Positions 49,301 to 59,970 of a stretch of DNA of 64,000 nt are shown piece by piece. Source of the stretch: Mimachlamys varia (taxonomy: Eukaryota > Mollusca > Bivalvia > Pectinida > Pectinidae). Every line of letters starts with the position of its first letter. The first letter of the stretch is position 1. A model generated the notes under the pieces. The model saw nothing but the letters and a program-made list of their open reading frames with translations. It was not told the origin of the DNA and did no database searches. Both the position numbers and the translations under genes were made by a program. Location of the stretch: contig OX392534.1 in NCBI GenBank assembly GCA_947623455.1, positions 9,000,001 to 9,064,000 on the forward strand, in the 5' to 3' direction.

Positions 49301-52300
49301 TCAAGATCTCATTGCAACAATTAAAATTTTGTTCAAATCTGATTAAAAAGTCGAAAGTGATTTGATGTAAACCTATAAACTAAGAAGTTTATCAAAAGGT
49401 CAAGGGTCAAGTTATCAAATATGGTATCAAATGACAGGTGATATCCTCAGGAATAAACATAACATTTTTTTGTGAAATTAATATCTCTTATAATTGAAAA
49501 GATATGAGGCTTTAAAGTTATCTTCAGACAGATCAAAAACAATATCCCCCCTCCTCCCTCAACTTTTGATCATGGGAGCAAACAAATGGTTATTCTCAAC
49601 ATAAAACATAAGAAATTGGCTAGATCATAAAGAAGATTGATTTTTTTTAATCTAATATCTTTCATATAAACAACTTTTAAAAGTTAAACTATCATATTAT
49701 TCTATATATATCTATCTGTAGAGACCGAGAGTATAGGTCACCTTACTAGCCTCAGCTATAGGGAATTTCACTTTATTCATATGGTAGGGTGTCTGACCAA
49801 AGGGTCACTAGTTCGAACCCCAGTGGGGGAAGATTTGGTTTTTTTTTCATTACTCCTTCCTATTACAGATTTAGAACCGTTGACCATTCCAAGGGTAGAA
49901 GCTATAGGAGATTGAGATGCTTCCTTGTAGATATCAAACCTGGCTTGTTTGTGCAGGAGGGAGTAGTGTAGAAGTTGTGAGTACAGGTTGCCTTACCAAC
50001 CTTGGCTAGTGGGAATTTCCTTTCAGCCAAGAGGTATGGTTTCCAAACAAGAGACCCAATTTGGGTCGCTAGTTCGAACCCCAATGGGGGCAAATTTGTG
50101 TGTTTTTTTTCATTACTCCTTCCTTTTACATATCTATACGTCTTTATAATGATTTTCTATTTATCAATAAAACATAGATAACAGTATATTTGTGTGAATC
50201 CTTTCGGAGTTGATGCAACTTCCTAAAATGTTCTATCTTGCTTAAAAGTAAGTAAAAACACACTACTCCTACACCAGAAGTGACAGGTGTACGTGGGCTC
50301 CTGATGATAACACATCATGTTATGTTAACAACACACTTCTCCTACCCCAGAAGTGACAGGTGTACGTGGGCTCCTGATGATAAAATATTATGCTATGTTA
50401 ACAACACACTTCTCTCACACCAAAAATGACAGGTGTACATGTACATGAGCTCCTGATGACCAGCGAGTGACTCTGGGCAAATTTCTGTGACTCACTCTGT
50501 AGCTAGTCATCAACTTAACAATGACAAACTGTATACTTACACACTACTAATACAAGAAATACTGACCATTGTCCTTCTGTATAACCACAACTGTACTGTA
50601 TGGCACTGTACACATGTATGACACACTGGAATGGATCTTTCCTCTCTTAAACATACCTCTTTTCTATTCAGATTTTGTTCAGAGAGGAATGTCAGAATAG
50701 GGGTAATTTCAGATTTTCTTTATCTATTAAAATACAACTCATCACATAATTTTCAAAAAGTCATAGCCTGTCTAACAAATCCACTAAAACACTATGGTAA
50801 TAAAACATATTTAACATATTTTATTTAAATAGCATGTACAGTACAAAAATTCTGTAGTAACAGCTAGTGGCTACCATAACAACTGTATGATCAATTCCCA
50901 GTAGTAACAGTGGCTACCATAACAACCGAATGATCAATTACCAGTAGTAACGGTGGCTCCCTTAACAACAGTATGTTTTGTTCCCAGTAGTAACATTGGC
51001 TACCTTAACAACAGTATGTTTTGTTCCGAGTAGTAACAATGGCTCCCTTAACAACAGTATGTTTTGATCCGAGTAGTAACAGTAGCTCCCTTAACAACAG
51101 TATGATTTGTTCCCAATAGTAACAGTAGCTCCCTTAACAACAGTATGATTTGTTCCCAGTAGTAACAGTGGCTCCCTTAACAACAGTATGATTTGTTCCC
51201 AGTAGTAACAGTGGCTCCCTTAACAACAGTATGTTTTGTTCCGAGTAGTAACAATGGCTCCCTTAACAACAGCATGATCAATTCCCAGTAGTAACAGTGG
51301 CTATCATAACAACAGTATGATCAATTCCCAGTAGTAACAGTGGCTCCCTTAACAACAGTATGATCAGTTTTAAGCAGTAACAGTGGCTCCCTTAACAACA
51401 GTATGATCAGTTTTAAGCAGTAACAGTGGCTCCCTTAACAACAGTATGATGAGTTCCCAGTAGTAACAGTGGCTCCCTTAACAATAGTATGATTAGTTCC
51501 CAATAGTAACAGTGGCTCCCTTAACAACAGTAAGATTAGATCCCAGTAGTAACAGTGGCTCCCTTAACAATAGTATGATTTGTTCCCAGTAGTAACAGTG
51601 GCTCCCTTAACAACAGTATGATTTGTTCCCAGTAGTAACAGTGGCTCCCTTAACAACAGTATGATTTGTTCCCAGTAGTAACAGTGGCTCCCTTAACAAC
51701 AGTATGATCAATTCCCAGTAGTAACAGTGGCTCCCTTAACAACAGTATGATCAGTTCCCAGTAGTAACAGTGGCTATCATAACAACAGTATGATCAATTC
51801 CCAGTAGTAACAGTGGCTCCCTTAACAACAGTATGATTAGATCCCAGTAGTAACAGTGGCTCCCTTAACAACAGTATGATTAGATCCCAGTATTAACAGT
51901 GGCTCCCTTAACAACAGTATGATGAGTTCCCAGTAGTAACAGTGGCTCCCTTAACAACAGTATGATGAGTTCTAAGCAGTAACAGTGGCTCCCTTAACAA
52001 CAGTACAGAAAGTTCAGAGTAATCTCACAAAATATACTATATACAATAGCAGAGATTTTATCTAGGACATTTAAAATGGTTTACAACAGTGCATTACTAA
52101 TCTCACTTTTAAATGTTAGGAATGGTCGTCTGAGCAAATTCTACATGATGTATTGTACATGTTGGTATTTGTTGTTCACTGGTATGTATCTCTAAACATA
52201 TACAGGCATTTATTGTCCCCACAGACTTGGCTTCATTGAAGGGACAGAATGCTTCATAAGAGATAAAATGAGTCATATGTAATAATATTCTCAGTGAAAT

Positions 52301-55005
52301 TATGACCAGATTATTTTTCAGTTTATGGTATATAAAAGTGTCTGGTTATCACTGGAAGCTTCACAGAAAACCTGATTATGGATGTGTTGACAGATCATCA
52401 AAATTACTTCTGTAGTGGATCTAGAGCGGATCGATCATCGGCGACCAGATGGCTTAATTGGTTGAGTGTCTGTCAAGAGTTCAGAAAGTCCCAGGTTCAA
52501 ACCCCAGTCGGACTGTTACACTTTATTCTGTCTGTCAGTTAAAAACTGGTATATTATTTTAATGGAAATACATTGCTATTATTGTATATTTTGCCTCTGT
52601 CAACATGCAAAGGCCTTACTATCACAACATTGCTTACATCAGATTCAATGATGAAGACATTATCTTTAAACAAGAGGCCCAGAGGGCCTGTATCGCTCAC
52701 CTGGATACATTGGTATCTAGGTAATCATAATGAAATATTTTCTTTTTGGCTCGCCCCTCAGCCCCCTAGGGGGTCAGTCCCACCATAGTACAATTTTGAA
52801 TCTTGAGCACCTAGGGATGCTTCCTGCCAAATAAGGCTGATTTCCAATCAGTGGTTATGGAGAAGAAGTCGCTTAAACCAATATAGCTAAATAAGGCTAA
52901 CGGTTTTTGGCCCCGCCCCTCAGACCCCTAGGGGGTCAGTCCCACCATGAGTACAATTTTGAATCCTGAGCACCTAGGGATAGTTCCTACCAAATAAGGT
53001 TGATTTCCAATAAGTGGTTATGGAGAAGAAGTCGCTTAAACCAATATAGCCAAATAACGTTTTTTGGCCCCGCCCCTCAGCCCCCTAGGGGGCCAGTCCC
53101 ACCATGAGTACAATTTTGAATTCTGAGCACTTAGGGATGCTTCCTGCCAAATAAGGTTGATTACCAATCAGTGGTTATGAAGAAGAAGTCGCTAATATCA
53201 ATATAGCTAAATAATTCTTTTTGGCTCCCGCCCCTCAGCCCCCTAGGGGGTCAGTCCCACCATGAGTACAATTTTGAATCCTGAGCACCCAGGGATACTT
53301 TCTGCCAAATAAGGCTGATTTCCAATCAGTGGTTATGGAGAAGAAGTCGCTTAAACCGATATAGCAAAATAACCCCTTTTGGCCCCGTCCCTCAGCCACC
53401 TAGGGGGTCAGTCCCACCATTAGTACAATTTTGAATCCTGGGCACCCAAGGATGCTTCCTGCCAAATTAGGTTGATTTCCTATCAGTGGTTATGTAGGAG
53501 AAGTCGTTTAAAGAAATTGTTGACGGACGACGGACGGACGACGGACGGACGACGGACGCCACGGTATGGCATAAGCTCACCTCGGTCCTTCGGACCAGGT
53601 GAGCTAAAAATGTTCAATGATCATTTTAGTTTTAGTTTTTCACTGAAAAATCATTGCAATGAAATCATGTCTATGCATTTACTCACTTATAAACTACAGC
53701 ATTGTGCCAAAACTATGTCTGTATGAGCCCTATTCAAGACTTTGTTCAAAATGAGAGATAGTACAGGCATTATTTGTGTGTGCTGAATAATACAGATTGA
53801 TGTACTACAGTACAATTTACATTTTAGTGTATATGTAGAAGTTGAAAGTACAGGTCATCTTACTAACCTCAGCTAGAAAGAATCTCCCTTAAGTCAAGCG
53901 GTAGGGTCTCTGACTAGAGACTGAAGGGTGGCTAGTTCGAACCCCGGCGGGGGCAGATCTGTGTTTTCATAACTCATACTTTTGTAAATATTCATTTTTT
54001 AAAATAATTTCAATTTCAGTTATTTACTTACAAGCCTAGGGCCAGACTAGGGTTTTAACCTAGTTCTCTAAATTAACATTATTGCCCCTATTCACCTAAA
54101 GTAGACTTTTCCATGTGTTGATATGGATGGATCTATCCTAGTATACGGTGGGGAAAGGGTTAACGATTGAGTTACATGGTAACCAGAATGCCGGAGTCCT
54201 CTACATCTCAGGTAACATCCGAAGATGCCAAAGAATTCATACTGCTAGAAAGGCGAGGAGGTTTTGGTAAAGGGGACATTCTTTAAGATTTCTCAAAGGC
54301 ACCAGTGTACAAGGAAAATACAACTACCCTAGCAAGATTGAGATTCAATCCCAGGATCTACAAACTCATGACGGATTCTAATACAATTATAATAATTTGA
54401 GGTTCTTATAAACCGCTTTGTCACGAGGCGGTCTCAAAGTGGTTCACAACTTATTATCCGTGGTTATAGGGCTTAATTAACAACCAGCCAATATCGTTCT
54501 CAACTCCCTGGAGAGCATACAATTGGTGCTGCCATTTTAGCGCTCACAGCTAGCATTATACAATTTCTAGCATTGCCCATGCAACCATGTACTCATTTAC
54601 AGCTGAGTAGACTGGAACAAGCAGAGTAAAGTATCTTACTCAAGGATACAACACAAATGCCGTGAACAGGATACAACCTCGCAACCCTTCGATCATGAGT
54701 GTCCTACCACTAGACCACAGTGCCTCTACCATGCCGTGACGTGCCTATATTACGCCAACTGAGGTACTTTGTATGTGGCAGGCTTCACTAAACATCAGCT
54801 ATAAAATGCATTCTATCATGTAGTATGTGTTCAAGTTCCTTTTAAAACTTACTTTAAAGGTATGATCTTATAGACCCCAGAAAGTATATAATTACTAACT
54901 GCATACTTGTGTAGATGATAAAGTATTAGTTGTTTTCATCCATGCATTAATAATTACTTACAGCGAGTCTGTTGCTTTAGAATCTTTTTCAGCAGGAGAA
55001 TCCAT
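46278..55005 (-). CDS. BTB-BACK-Kelch protein (KLHL-like), two coding exons, complete, 807 residues
   Basis: Coding exons 55005-54962 (14 codons plus 2 nt, MDSPAEKDSKATDS) and 48657-46278; the junction CT|GTAAGT to TTTTTCAG|A restores the frame. Residues 1-250 are Lys/Ser/Pro/Thr-rich and look disordered. A BTB domain follows at about 255-355 (CDVKLLVGKEHFRAHRDVLS, YFYHGYITV), then BACK at about 360-480. Five clear Kelch repeats follow from about 550 to 800 (LYAAGG, LFAVGG, LYVCGG, LYAIGG, IFCIGG, each with W about 20-30 residues later), and a degenerate sixth blade may precede them. Between BACK and Kelch is CLKCGEKFVPRGCRC, a possible metal site. Such proteins usually act as substrate adaptors for CUL3 ubiquitin ligases; that role is inferred. 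The specific KLHL orthologue was not identified. The 6.3-kb intron is full of repeats. Confidence 0.92.
48721..48894. mobile_element. pogo/Tigger-like MITE with TA target duplication
   Basis: CAGTAAAACCCCACTTACT at the left and AGTAAGTGGGGTTTGACTG at the right are inverse with one mismatch, flanked by TA on both sides (48719-48720, 48895-48896). The CAGT(A/C)AAACCCC terminus and TA target site are typical of pogo/Tigger elements. Non-autonomous. Lies in the Kelch intron. Confidence 0.85.
48850..48994. repeat. 48-bp tandem repeat made from the right end of the pogo-like MITE
   Basis: GGTCAGGTCCCCACGAGTTC begins at 48855 and 48903, and a variant at 48951, exactly 48 bp apart. Units 2 and 3 are copies of the MITE right end with its TA flank. 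Confidence 0.85.
49000..49724. other. Kelch intron sequence, nothing recognised
   Basis: AT-rich, with no repeat termini, exon or RNA gene seen. Confidence 0.5.
49725..49850 (+). repeat. tRNA-derived SINE copy (GGAATTTCCCTT family)
   Basis: AGCCTCAGCTATAGGGAATT, then ATATGGTAGGGTGTCTGACC, then GGGTCACTAGTTCGAACCCC. The B box is well preserved. Confidence 0.7.
49970..50150 (+). repeat. tRNA-derived SINE copy (GGAATTTCCCTT family)
   Basis: AACCTTGGCTAGTGGGAATT, then GCCAAGAGGTATGG, then GGGTCGCTAGTTCGAACCCC, about 250 bp after the preceding copy in the same orientation. Confidence 0.7.
50255..50460. repeat. Three tandem copies of a 73-74 bp unit
   Basis: AGAAGTGACAGGTGTACGTG begins near 50276 and 50349, and a diverged copy near 50423. 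Lies in the Kelch intron. Confidence 0.75.
50855..52015. repeat. About 27-copy 43-bp tandem array
   Basis: The unit is CAGTAGTAACAGTGGCTCCC, then TTAACAACAGTATGATTTGT, then TCC. Copies vary mainly in the ATGATTTGT / ATGATCAAT / ATGATTAGA segment. Unlike the exon-edge arrays, it includes no exon sequence. Lies in the Kelch intron. Confidence 0.9.
52016..52439. other. Kelch intron sequence, nothing recognised
   Basis: Single-copy AT-rich sequence between an array and a SINE. No exon signal seen. Confidence 0.5.
52440..52540 (+). repeat. tRNA-derived SINE head
   Basis: ATGGCTTAATTGGTTGAGTG (A box) and CCCAGGTTCAAACCCCAGTC (B box) sit in a tRNA-like arrangement, but no acceptor stem closes. Different family from the GGAATTTCCCTT copies. 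Confidence 0.65.
52672..53607 (+). mobile_element. Pearl/Helentron-like element, complete, five internal units
   Basis: The 5' end is AAGAGGCCCAGAGGGCCTGT then GCTCACCTGG; the 3' end is a hairpin with CTCACCTCGGTCCTTCGGAC then CAGGTGAGCT, so the GCTCACCTGG ends are inverted. Units carrying GGGTCAGTCCCACCAT are spaced 163, 156, 158 and 157 bp, followed by (GACGGACGAC)n. Best-preserved copy of the family in the window. Non-coding. Confidence 0.8.
53835..53975 (+). repeat. tRNA-derived SINE copy (GGAATTTCCCTT family)
   Basis: CTAACCTCAGCTAGAAAGAA, then GTCAAGCGGTAGGGTCTCTG, then GGCTAGTTCGAACCCCGGCG. Confidence 0.7.
54395..54735 (-). repeat. Full-length tRNA-derived SINE, reverse strand
   Basis: On the minus strand it starts GGTAGAGGCACTGTGGTCTA then GTGGTAGGACACTC (A box), followed by GGTTGCGAGGTTG (B box). 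Next come CAAGGATACAACAC-type text (reversed), CTGCTTGTTCCAGTCTACTC, and a 3' end with ACCGCCTCGTGACAAAGCGG. Same family as 39893-40200. Confidence 0.75.
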
Positions 55006-55469
55006 GTTTGGTTTAACAGTTAGAAGCTGTAGTTCCTACACCTAAGACGTGACGGACTGGACTGACAAGGTGCCCGCAGACATCTACATCAGCCCTGTGT
55101 CTGATGATGTCATACCAACTGGCTGCACCCTCATCCCCTGGACAACCATAATGCCCTGGGTCAGAGGCACTAGGTAAACAAAGCTAACCTTAGTCTGGTC
55201 ACCTACACCATTCATCAGCCTCTCCACATACCATATACATGTGATGACTGTCTTTGTAAGATTGTTCACATGCACAGCCTACCAACACTGCCTGAAAATA
55301 TGTGACTCACAGCTTGCAGTCAGTCTCTTATGAAATTATTGCATAAACAAGAGCTGTTTATTACTCCTTATTTATACATAAGCTATAATGGTAAATAAAA
55401 CCCTTTTTTTTTATGGATACAAAAAGTACATAAAACCCTATTTATAAGTAACAAGGAGATGTGACTGCA

Positions 55470-55566
55470 GCCACTACAGCCAGACCGTGATTCAAACTCT
55501 GGACCACCTATAGCTAGCTACCTCTAGATAGACACTCTAACTAATTGAGCTATACGTACACCTGGT
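55470..55566 (-). repeat. tRNA-derived SINE head, reverse strand
   Basis: The minus strand reads TATAGCTCAATTAGTTAGAG (A box) and AGAGTTTGAATCACGG (B box). Acceptor arms do not pair, so it is not a tRNA gene. Confidence 0.55.
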
Positions 55567-56560
55567 CAGTAAGATAATCTACTGATCTTATGTGATTGCT
55601 TTCATTTACATTGTGTACGCTCTCGACTTTTATGATCAAGTTTACATTGTAACTCGTATTTTCAAACATACTCAATACACAGTAAGTTACTATATAACAT
55701 ATTACCAACTCTGCGGTACGGTAAATGTATAATTACATTTCTATGCTCTGATATTTTCTGTGATTCAAATTCTTCTGAATTGTTCTTATTCTTTAGTTTG
55801 ATTCAAATATATAGAAAGAAATGTTCCCGAGTTGATAATCAGTAACTGCATATGGCCTTAATTAGAAGATGACTTCACCATAGTGTGGTATTTGAAAGGT
55901 AACATTACAGGCCTAGTTGTATTATACATATTTACATCCTGACAACACAAAACTTCATTGTATGGCATTTATCACATATTATACAAACCATGCAAAAACC
56001 TGTAAGCTAATAAACAGGTATATATTATTACAAGCTGTTTTAATAGAATTAACTCACTCAATTATAAGTGGTATTTGGCATTTTCATGATGTGTACTCAC
56101 ATTTATGAGCAACACCAATTATTATTTTACTTACATATAAATGGTCTCATTCTGTAATATCTACAGATAGTTCATGCACTGACAGCTAGCTGGCACTGTT
56201 CTTATATTATTGTGACCAGATATTACAGTGTACCACGTACATAATTTGATAATTCCGTGTGTACACCTGATAATAACCAAATATGGGACGTTCAGAAGTT
56301 GACAGGTGTGCACAAGTGGGCTATACAATAAAGTCTAGTGTGACCACCTACACGGGCCAAGCCTTGTAGTAAACACGCTACTTATATCAGATCTCAGCAT
56401 GCGGAACGAGTTATGCAAATTGGAACGGACGATTGCGATTTAAACTTTTAAACTTTAGAAAAATATCACTTGAAGTACAATATATAAAAGCAGGGGTCAG
56501 TGTAGAGAAATTCCATCAAAGATTCGTATGTATCCGTGGGTTTCAAGGGATTAAAGTGAC
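55567..56560 (-). other. 5' intron of the Kelch gene, nothing recognised
   Basis: Lies between the ATG exon and the putative non-coding first exon. No coding exon or repeat termini seen. Confidence 0.45.
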
Positions 56561-56850
56561 GTCATTCGGGCCGGAGGGGCCCGGGTCAGACAGGTCAGGA
56601 GCTTGTCTGACGGACCATCAACAACCTGTGGGCGGGGCACACACACTTCCACTTCTGTCAGGAAGTTGTGTGAGGGCTATCAGTATCCGTTCCGACTAAT
56701 ACTTACCGCGACCGGAGTGTCGAAATGATTCGTTATTGTTTTTGCCGGTCACGACTCGACCAGTCGCTTTCCTTCTCGTCAGAAACCTGCCGGGCCCGGT
56801 TCCGAGATCACCCACTGGAACCAATGCGGATTTCAGGGGAGATAATTCAT
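56560..56850 (-). promoter_or_regulatory. Candidate promoter and non-coding first exon of the Kelch gene
   Basis: This is the most GC- and CpG-rich patch nearby (GGGCCGGAGGGGCCCGGG; CCGGGCCCGGTTCCGAG). The minus strand has a strong donor, GGTCGCG|GTAAGTATT, ending an exon at 56707. The position upstream of the Kelch ATG exon fits a first non-coding exon of about 100-150 bp. Start site not determined. Confidence 0.5.
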
Positions 56851-57974
56851 ACACCGTATTTTTCTAAAACTGTTTACCGTATTTGTTCTTTTTTGTAAGG
56901 ATTGGAGATATCTTAAATTTGATTATAATATAAATAAAGTGATATTTGATTTAAGCATATAAGCAGGTTAGTATCATGCCTAAATCCGTGATTGAACTAT
57001 AAATACCCCCTTCATGAAAAAATATATACTGAATATTATAAATATACATGCAAGTCTTACCTTATAATGTAATTTGTATGCAAGTTGATCCTTGATAAAA
57101 GATATGAAAAGACACGAGAGCATTTCTAGGAAGTCATATATACAAATTTGAATATTTTCATTAAAAGATACGGAGACAGATGATCTTAGAATAATAAAAA
57201 ACAAATTATTGAGCAAAATAATGCAAGATTTAGAGTATAAACTAAGCTAAACTATTAGAGAAGCTGTTTTATCACGGAATAAATTAGTCTGTGGTTTTAT
57301 CGATGGGCGGAACGAATCTAACATATTTTCACAACCGTGGAGAAAAATGCCGACTTCTCTCTACATGATGTTTTGAGATAAAATGCTCACTGCATTGCGA
57401 TAAGCCTTATGTAACCCTCACATATTTTTTAATATATAGGCCTATATATATATAGGTCTACTTAATTTAATAAAAATCACAGAAAAAAAAATATTTAAAA
57501 AGTTGACAGAGAAAAGTTTGCTCGATATTATTGATACGAACTTACATAGCTAATATTCCGTAATATTGATTAACTCAGAATATAAAAATGTGTTCCGATA
57601 TAGGCCTATATTCTAGCGGATCCTCACTGATCATAAAGGCTTCATGACCATTGAGGGGGGAGGACAATTTATGGAAAATAAATACTAGTTTTTTCTGATA
57701 AACAGAATCTACAGATCATATTATCAACTGATGAACCGAAATTTTGCGCGATATTGGCCTCTTTTGAACCGTGAAAGATAGGCTTGCAAGATGCCTTTGT
57801 TCAATACTTGATATGCATGTCTTTTATATGTATGTTTGAATGTTTGGTTATATCATTTGAAGCTCGATCCACATCATGTTATTTGGATGTAAAATGCAAT
57901 AAAATGAATTGAATTATCTTTAAAAAATGTACTGTAGTTGAAGTGTATAGGCTTCATAAAAACCCTGCTTCATT
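56851..57974. other. Intergenic AT-rich DNA, nothing recognised
   Basis: No gene. Contains only short AT palindromes such as AGGCCTATATATATATAGG near 57438. Confidence 0.5.
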
Positions 57975-58385
57975 CATTTCTACCAGTTTTAAGCCCCATG
58001 AATACCATGCTTCATGCATTTCTACCAGTTTTAAGCCCCATGAATACCATGCTTCATGCATTTCTACCAGTTTTCATCGTCGGAAACCCACGGTACACTG
58101 CTCTGGCGTTTGTGTCACAAACGCCAGAGCAGTGTACTGTCGGTTTCCGACGGTGACCAGTTTTAAGCCCCATGAATACCATGCTTCATGCATTTTTACC
58201 AGTTTTAAGCCCCATGAATACCATGCTTCATGCATTTCTACCAGTTTTAAGCCCCATGAATACCATGCTTCATGCATTTCTATCAGTTTTAAGCCCCGTG
58301 AATACCATGCTTCATGCATTTCTACCAGTTTTAAGCCTCATGAATACCCCGCTTCATGCATTCTTTCCAGTTTTAAGCCAAATCA
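57975..58385. repeat. Nine-copy 42-bp tandem array carrying an inserted palindrome
   Basis: ACCAGTTTTAAGCC starts at 57982, 58024, 58156, 58198, 58240, 58282, 58324 and 58366, with the remaining copy at 58066 interrupted. Spacing is 42 bp apart from a 90-bp excess at 58066. 42 is a multiple of three, so frames stay open by chance. Confidence 0.95.
58075..58155. mobile_element. 81-bp palindromic foldback element with 9-bp target duplication
   Basis: The two 40-nt halves (starting CATCGTCGGAAACC and ending GGTTTCCGACGGTG) match at 37 of 40 positions around one central base. ACCAGTTTT directly flanks both sides (58066-58074, 58156-58164). Removing 81+9 bp restores the 42-bp phase of the host array exactly. 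A 9-bp duplication fits Mutator-like or Merlin-like transposition; the source family is not known. Confidence 0.9.
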
Positions 58386-58559
58386 TACAACAATGGAAGG
58401 CAAGTTTCGAAAACTTGTATAGTATATACATTTGTATTTGGTACTTGAGGTCAAGTCAAAGGTTTAAAAAACTGACAGTGACCTTCCACATTATAAACCT
58501 TTCAAACATTGCTATCGACTCGCGCTGTTACGTTGCATCTTAAAAACGACGTCAGTATG

Positions 58560-58900
58560 ACCTCAATTACACCTTTTACTTTGACCTAAATACTAAAAAC
58601 AGATTTTATCAATGAATGAACTTGACGCACTCTCAAGGTTACATGGGTCAAATGTGTTAAAAAAATCTTCAAGCAACCTCTTTTCCATAACCGAAAGGCC
58701 CATATGGTTCTGATATTTGACTTGTAGCATGCTGAAATAAAGGACTTCCGAGTTTGTTCAAACGAGTGACCTTGACCCAATTTCGAGGTCACATGAGTCA
58801 AAGTATTGAAAACTCCAAACAACTATTCGATAACCGAAAGGCCCAGTGTACTGATATTTGGACTGTAGCATGCTGGAACTTAGTGAAGGGCCACAAAGTT
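58560..58900. repeat. Two diverged units of a pearl-like repeat body
   Basis: ATAACCGAAAGGCCCA followed by CTGATATTTG and GTAGCATGCTG occurs at about 58687 and 58831. GACCTTGACCCAATTTCGAG lies between. The same motif (AACCAAAAGGCTCTAGGTGC) begins the body of the element at the window's right end. Confidence 0.55.
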
Positions 58901-59232
58901 TACATCAATATGATAATTATTGATTTATAATTATTGTAAACGATTTGAATTCTTAGTATGCTTCCATGCGTATGTGCATATGTGCTTGTTTGCGGTCCGT
59001 TGTCAAAATTAAAATACACCAAGAATTTCTAAACAACGTTAGCTTATTAGTTCCCCTAACGATGTGGGTTACGTATATATTGGTTTTACTCCGTTTCTTC
59101 TTCTTCTTTTTTTTAGTACTTTCGTGTCCGTGTTTCGTGTTCATGATTCAACAAAATGGGCGCAATTTCCTGACCTCTGATTAGTCGAAATTATATTTTA
59201 TTCGATTTTCATGAAATTTGATATAATAGTGC

Positions 59233-59278
59233 ATTTAAGCAGAGACGTATAAAGCTTTATACGTCTCTAATTTAAGCA
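59233..59278. repeat. 28-bp perfect palindrome flanked by 9-bp direct repeats
   Basis: AGAGACGTATAAAG/CTTTATACGTCTCT (59241-59268) is perfectly symmetric. ATTTAAGCA is present on both sides (59233-59241, 59270-59278). May be a minimal foldback element. Confidence 0.6.
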
Positions 59279-59660
59279 CTGCGAATCGAAATGCGGGGGT
59301 TTTGGGGACTTCTGTAATGGCCCCCATTGGAATAAGTACTAGTTATATATTTCAGTTACAATCTAGCTAGTACGAATTATATGTAAATGCCATTTAATGA
59401 TATCCAAATTCATGTAATGATATCATGAATTCGAATGATTGATACATATCTAAAAATTGATTATGGATATATCTAGTTTTGTTAATAAATAGTACAACGG
59501 CCGTATAGTTGTCCTACATAATTTACGACACGTATACGTATTGCTCCGAATACTTCCATGCTACGCTTTATTTATAATCCATCAATATGTCATCGTGAAT
59601 GGAGTTATATATCCCTTTCATAGTGCGTGAATTTATCTCGCATGGTATATAATTATAATC

Positions 59661-59970
59661 CAATGGCGTATCTAGGAGTTTTTTGAAGTGTATGCAGATG
59701 TGTTGCCGAAGACAATTCCCGAAGCGCAAGGGAGGAAGTGGGTACGTCCTCCTCCTGGAAGGGGATGTCCCATAAGGAAAAATATGATTTCCTAAAGGTC
59801 TTTTGAGCATTTAAACGTGTTCTAGTGCCAATTTTCAGGTATATTTACTGAATTTAAGAATAAACTATTTTTGTAATTACAAATGTATTTTGTATTTTAA
59901 TATTGTTTTTTTTTATGGAAATTATGTGTACACACCTGCGTACCCGCGTATACAGAAAGCTACGCCCCTG
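59661..59970. mobile_element. Candidate hAT-like MITE, 310 bp
   Basis: Left CAATGGCGTATCTAGG and right AGCTACGCCCCTG are imperfect inverses of the CAGGGGCGTAGCTAGG type common in hAT elements. The flanks share only TAATC, so an 8-bp target duplication is not confirmed. Confidence 0.45.

Noticed and set aside
52440..55566. Possible tRNA genes (A and B boxes at 52440-52540 and 55470-55566)
   Set aside because: Boxes are present, but acceptor and anticodon stems do not pair and related copies are dispersed, so these are SINE heads.
57943..58422. 159-codon ORF with repeats of FKPHEYHASCISTS
   Set aside because: The 42-bp unit is a multiple of three without stops; it is a non-coding tandem array interrupted by a foldback insertion.
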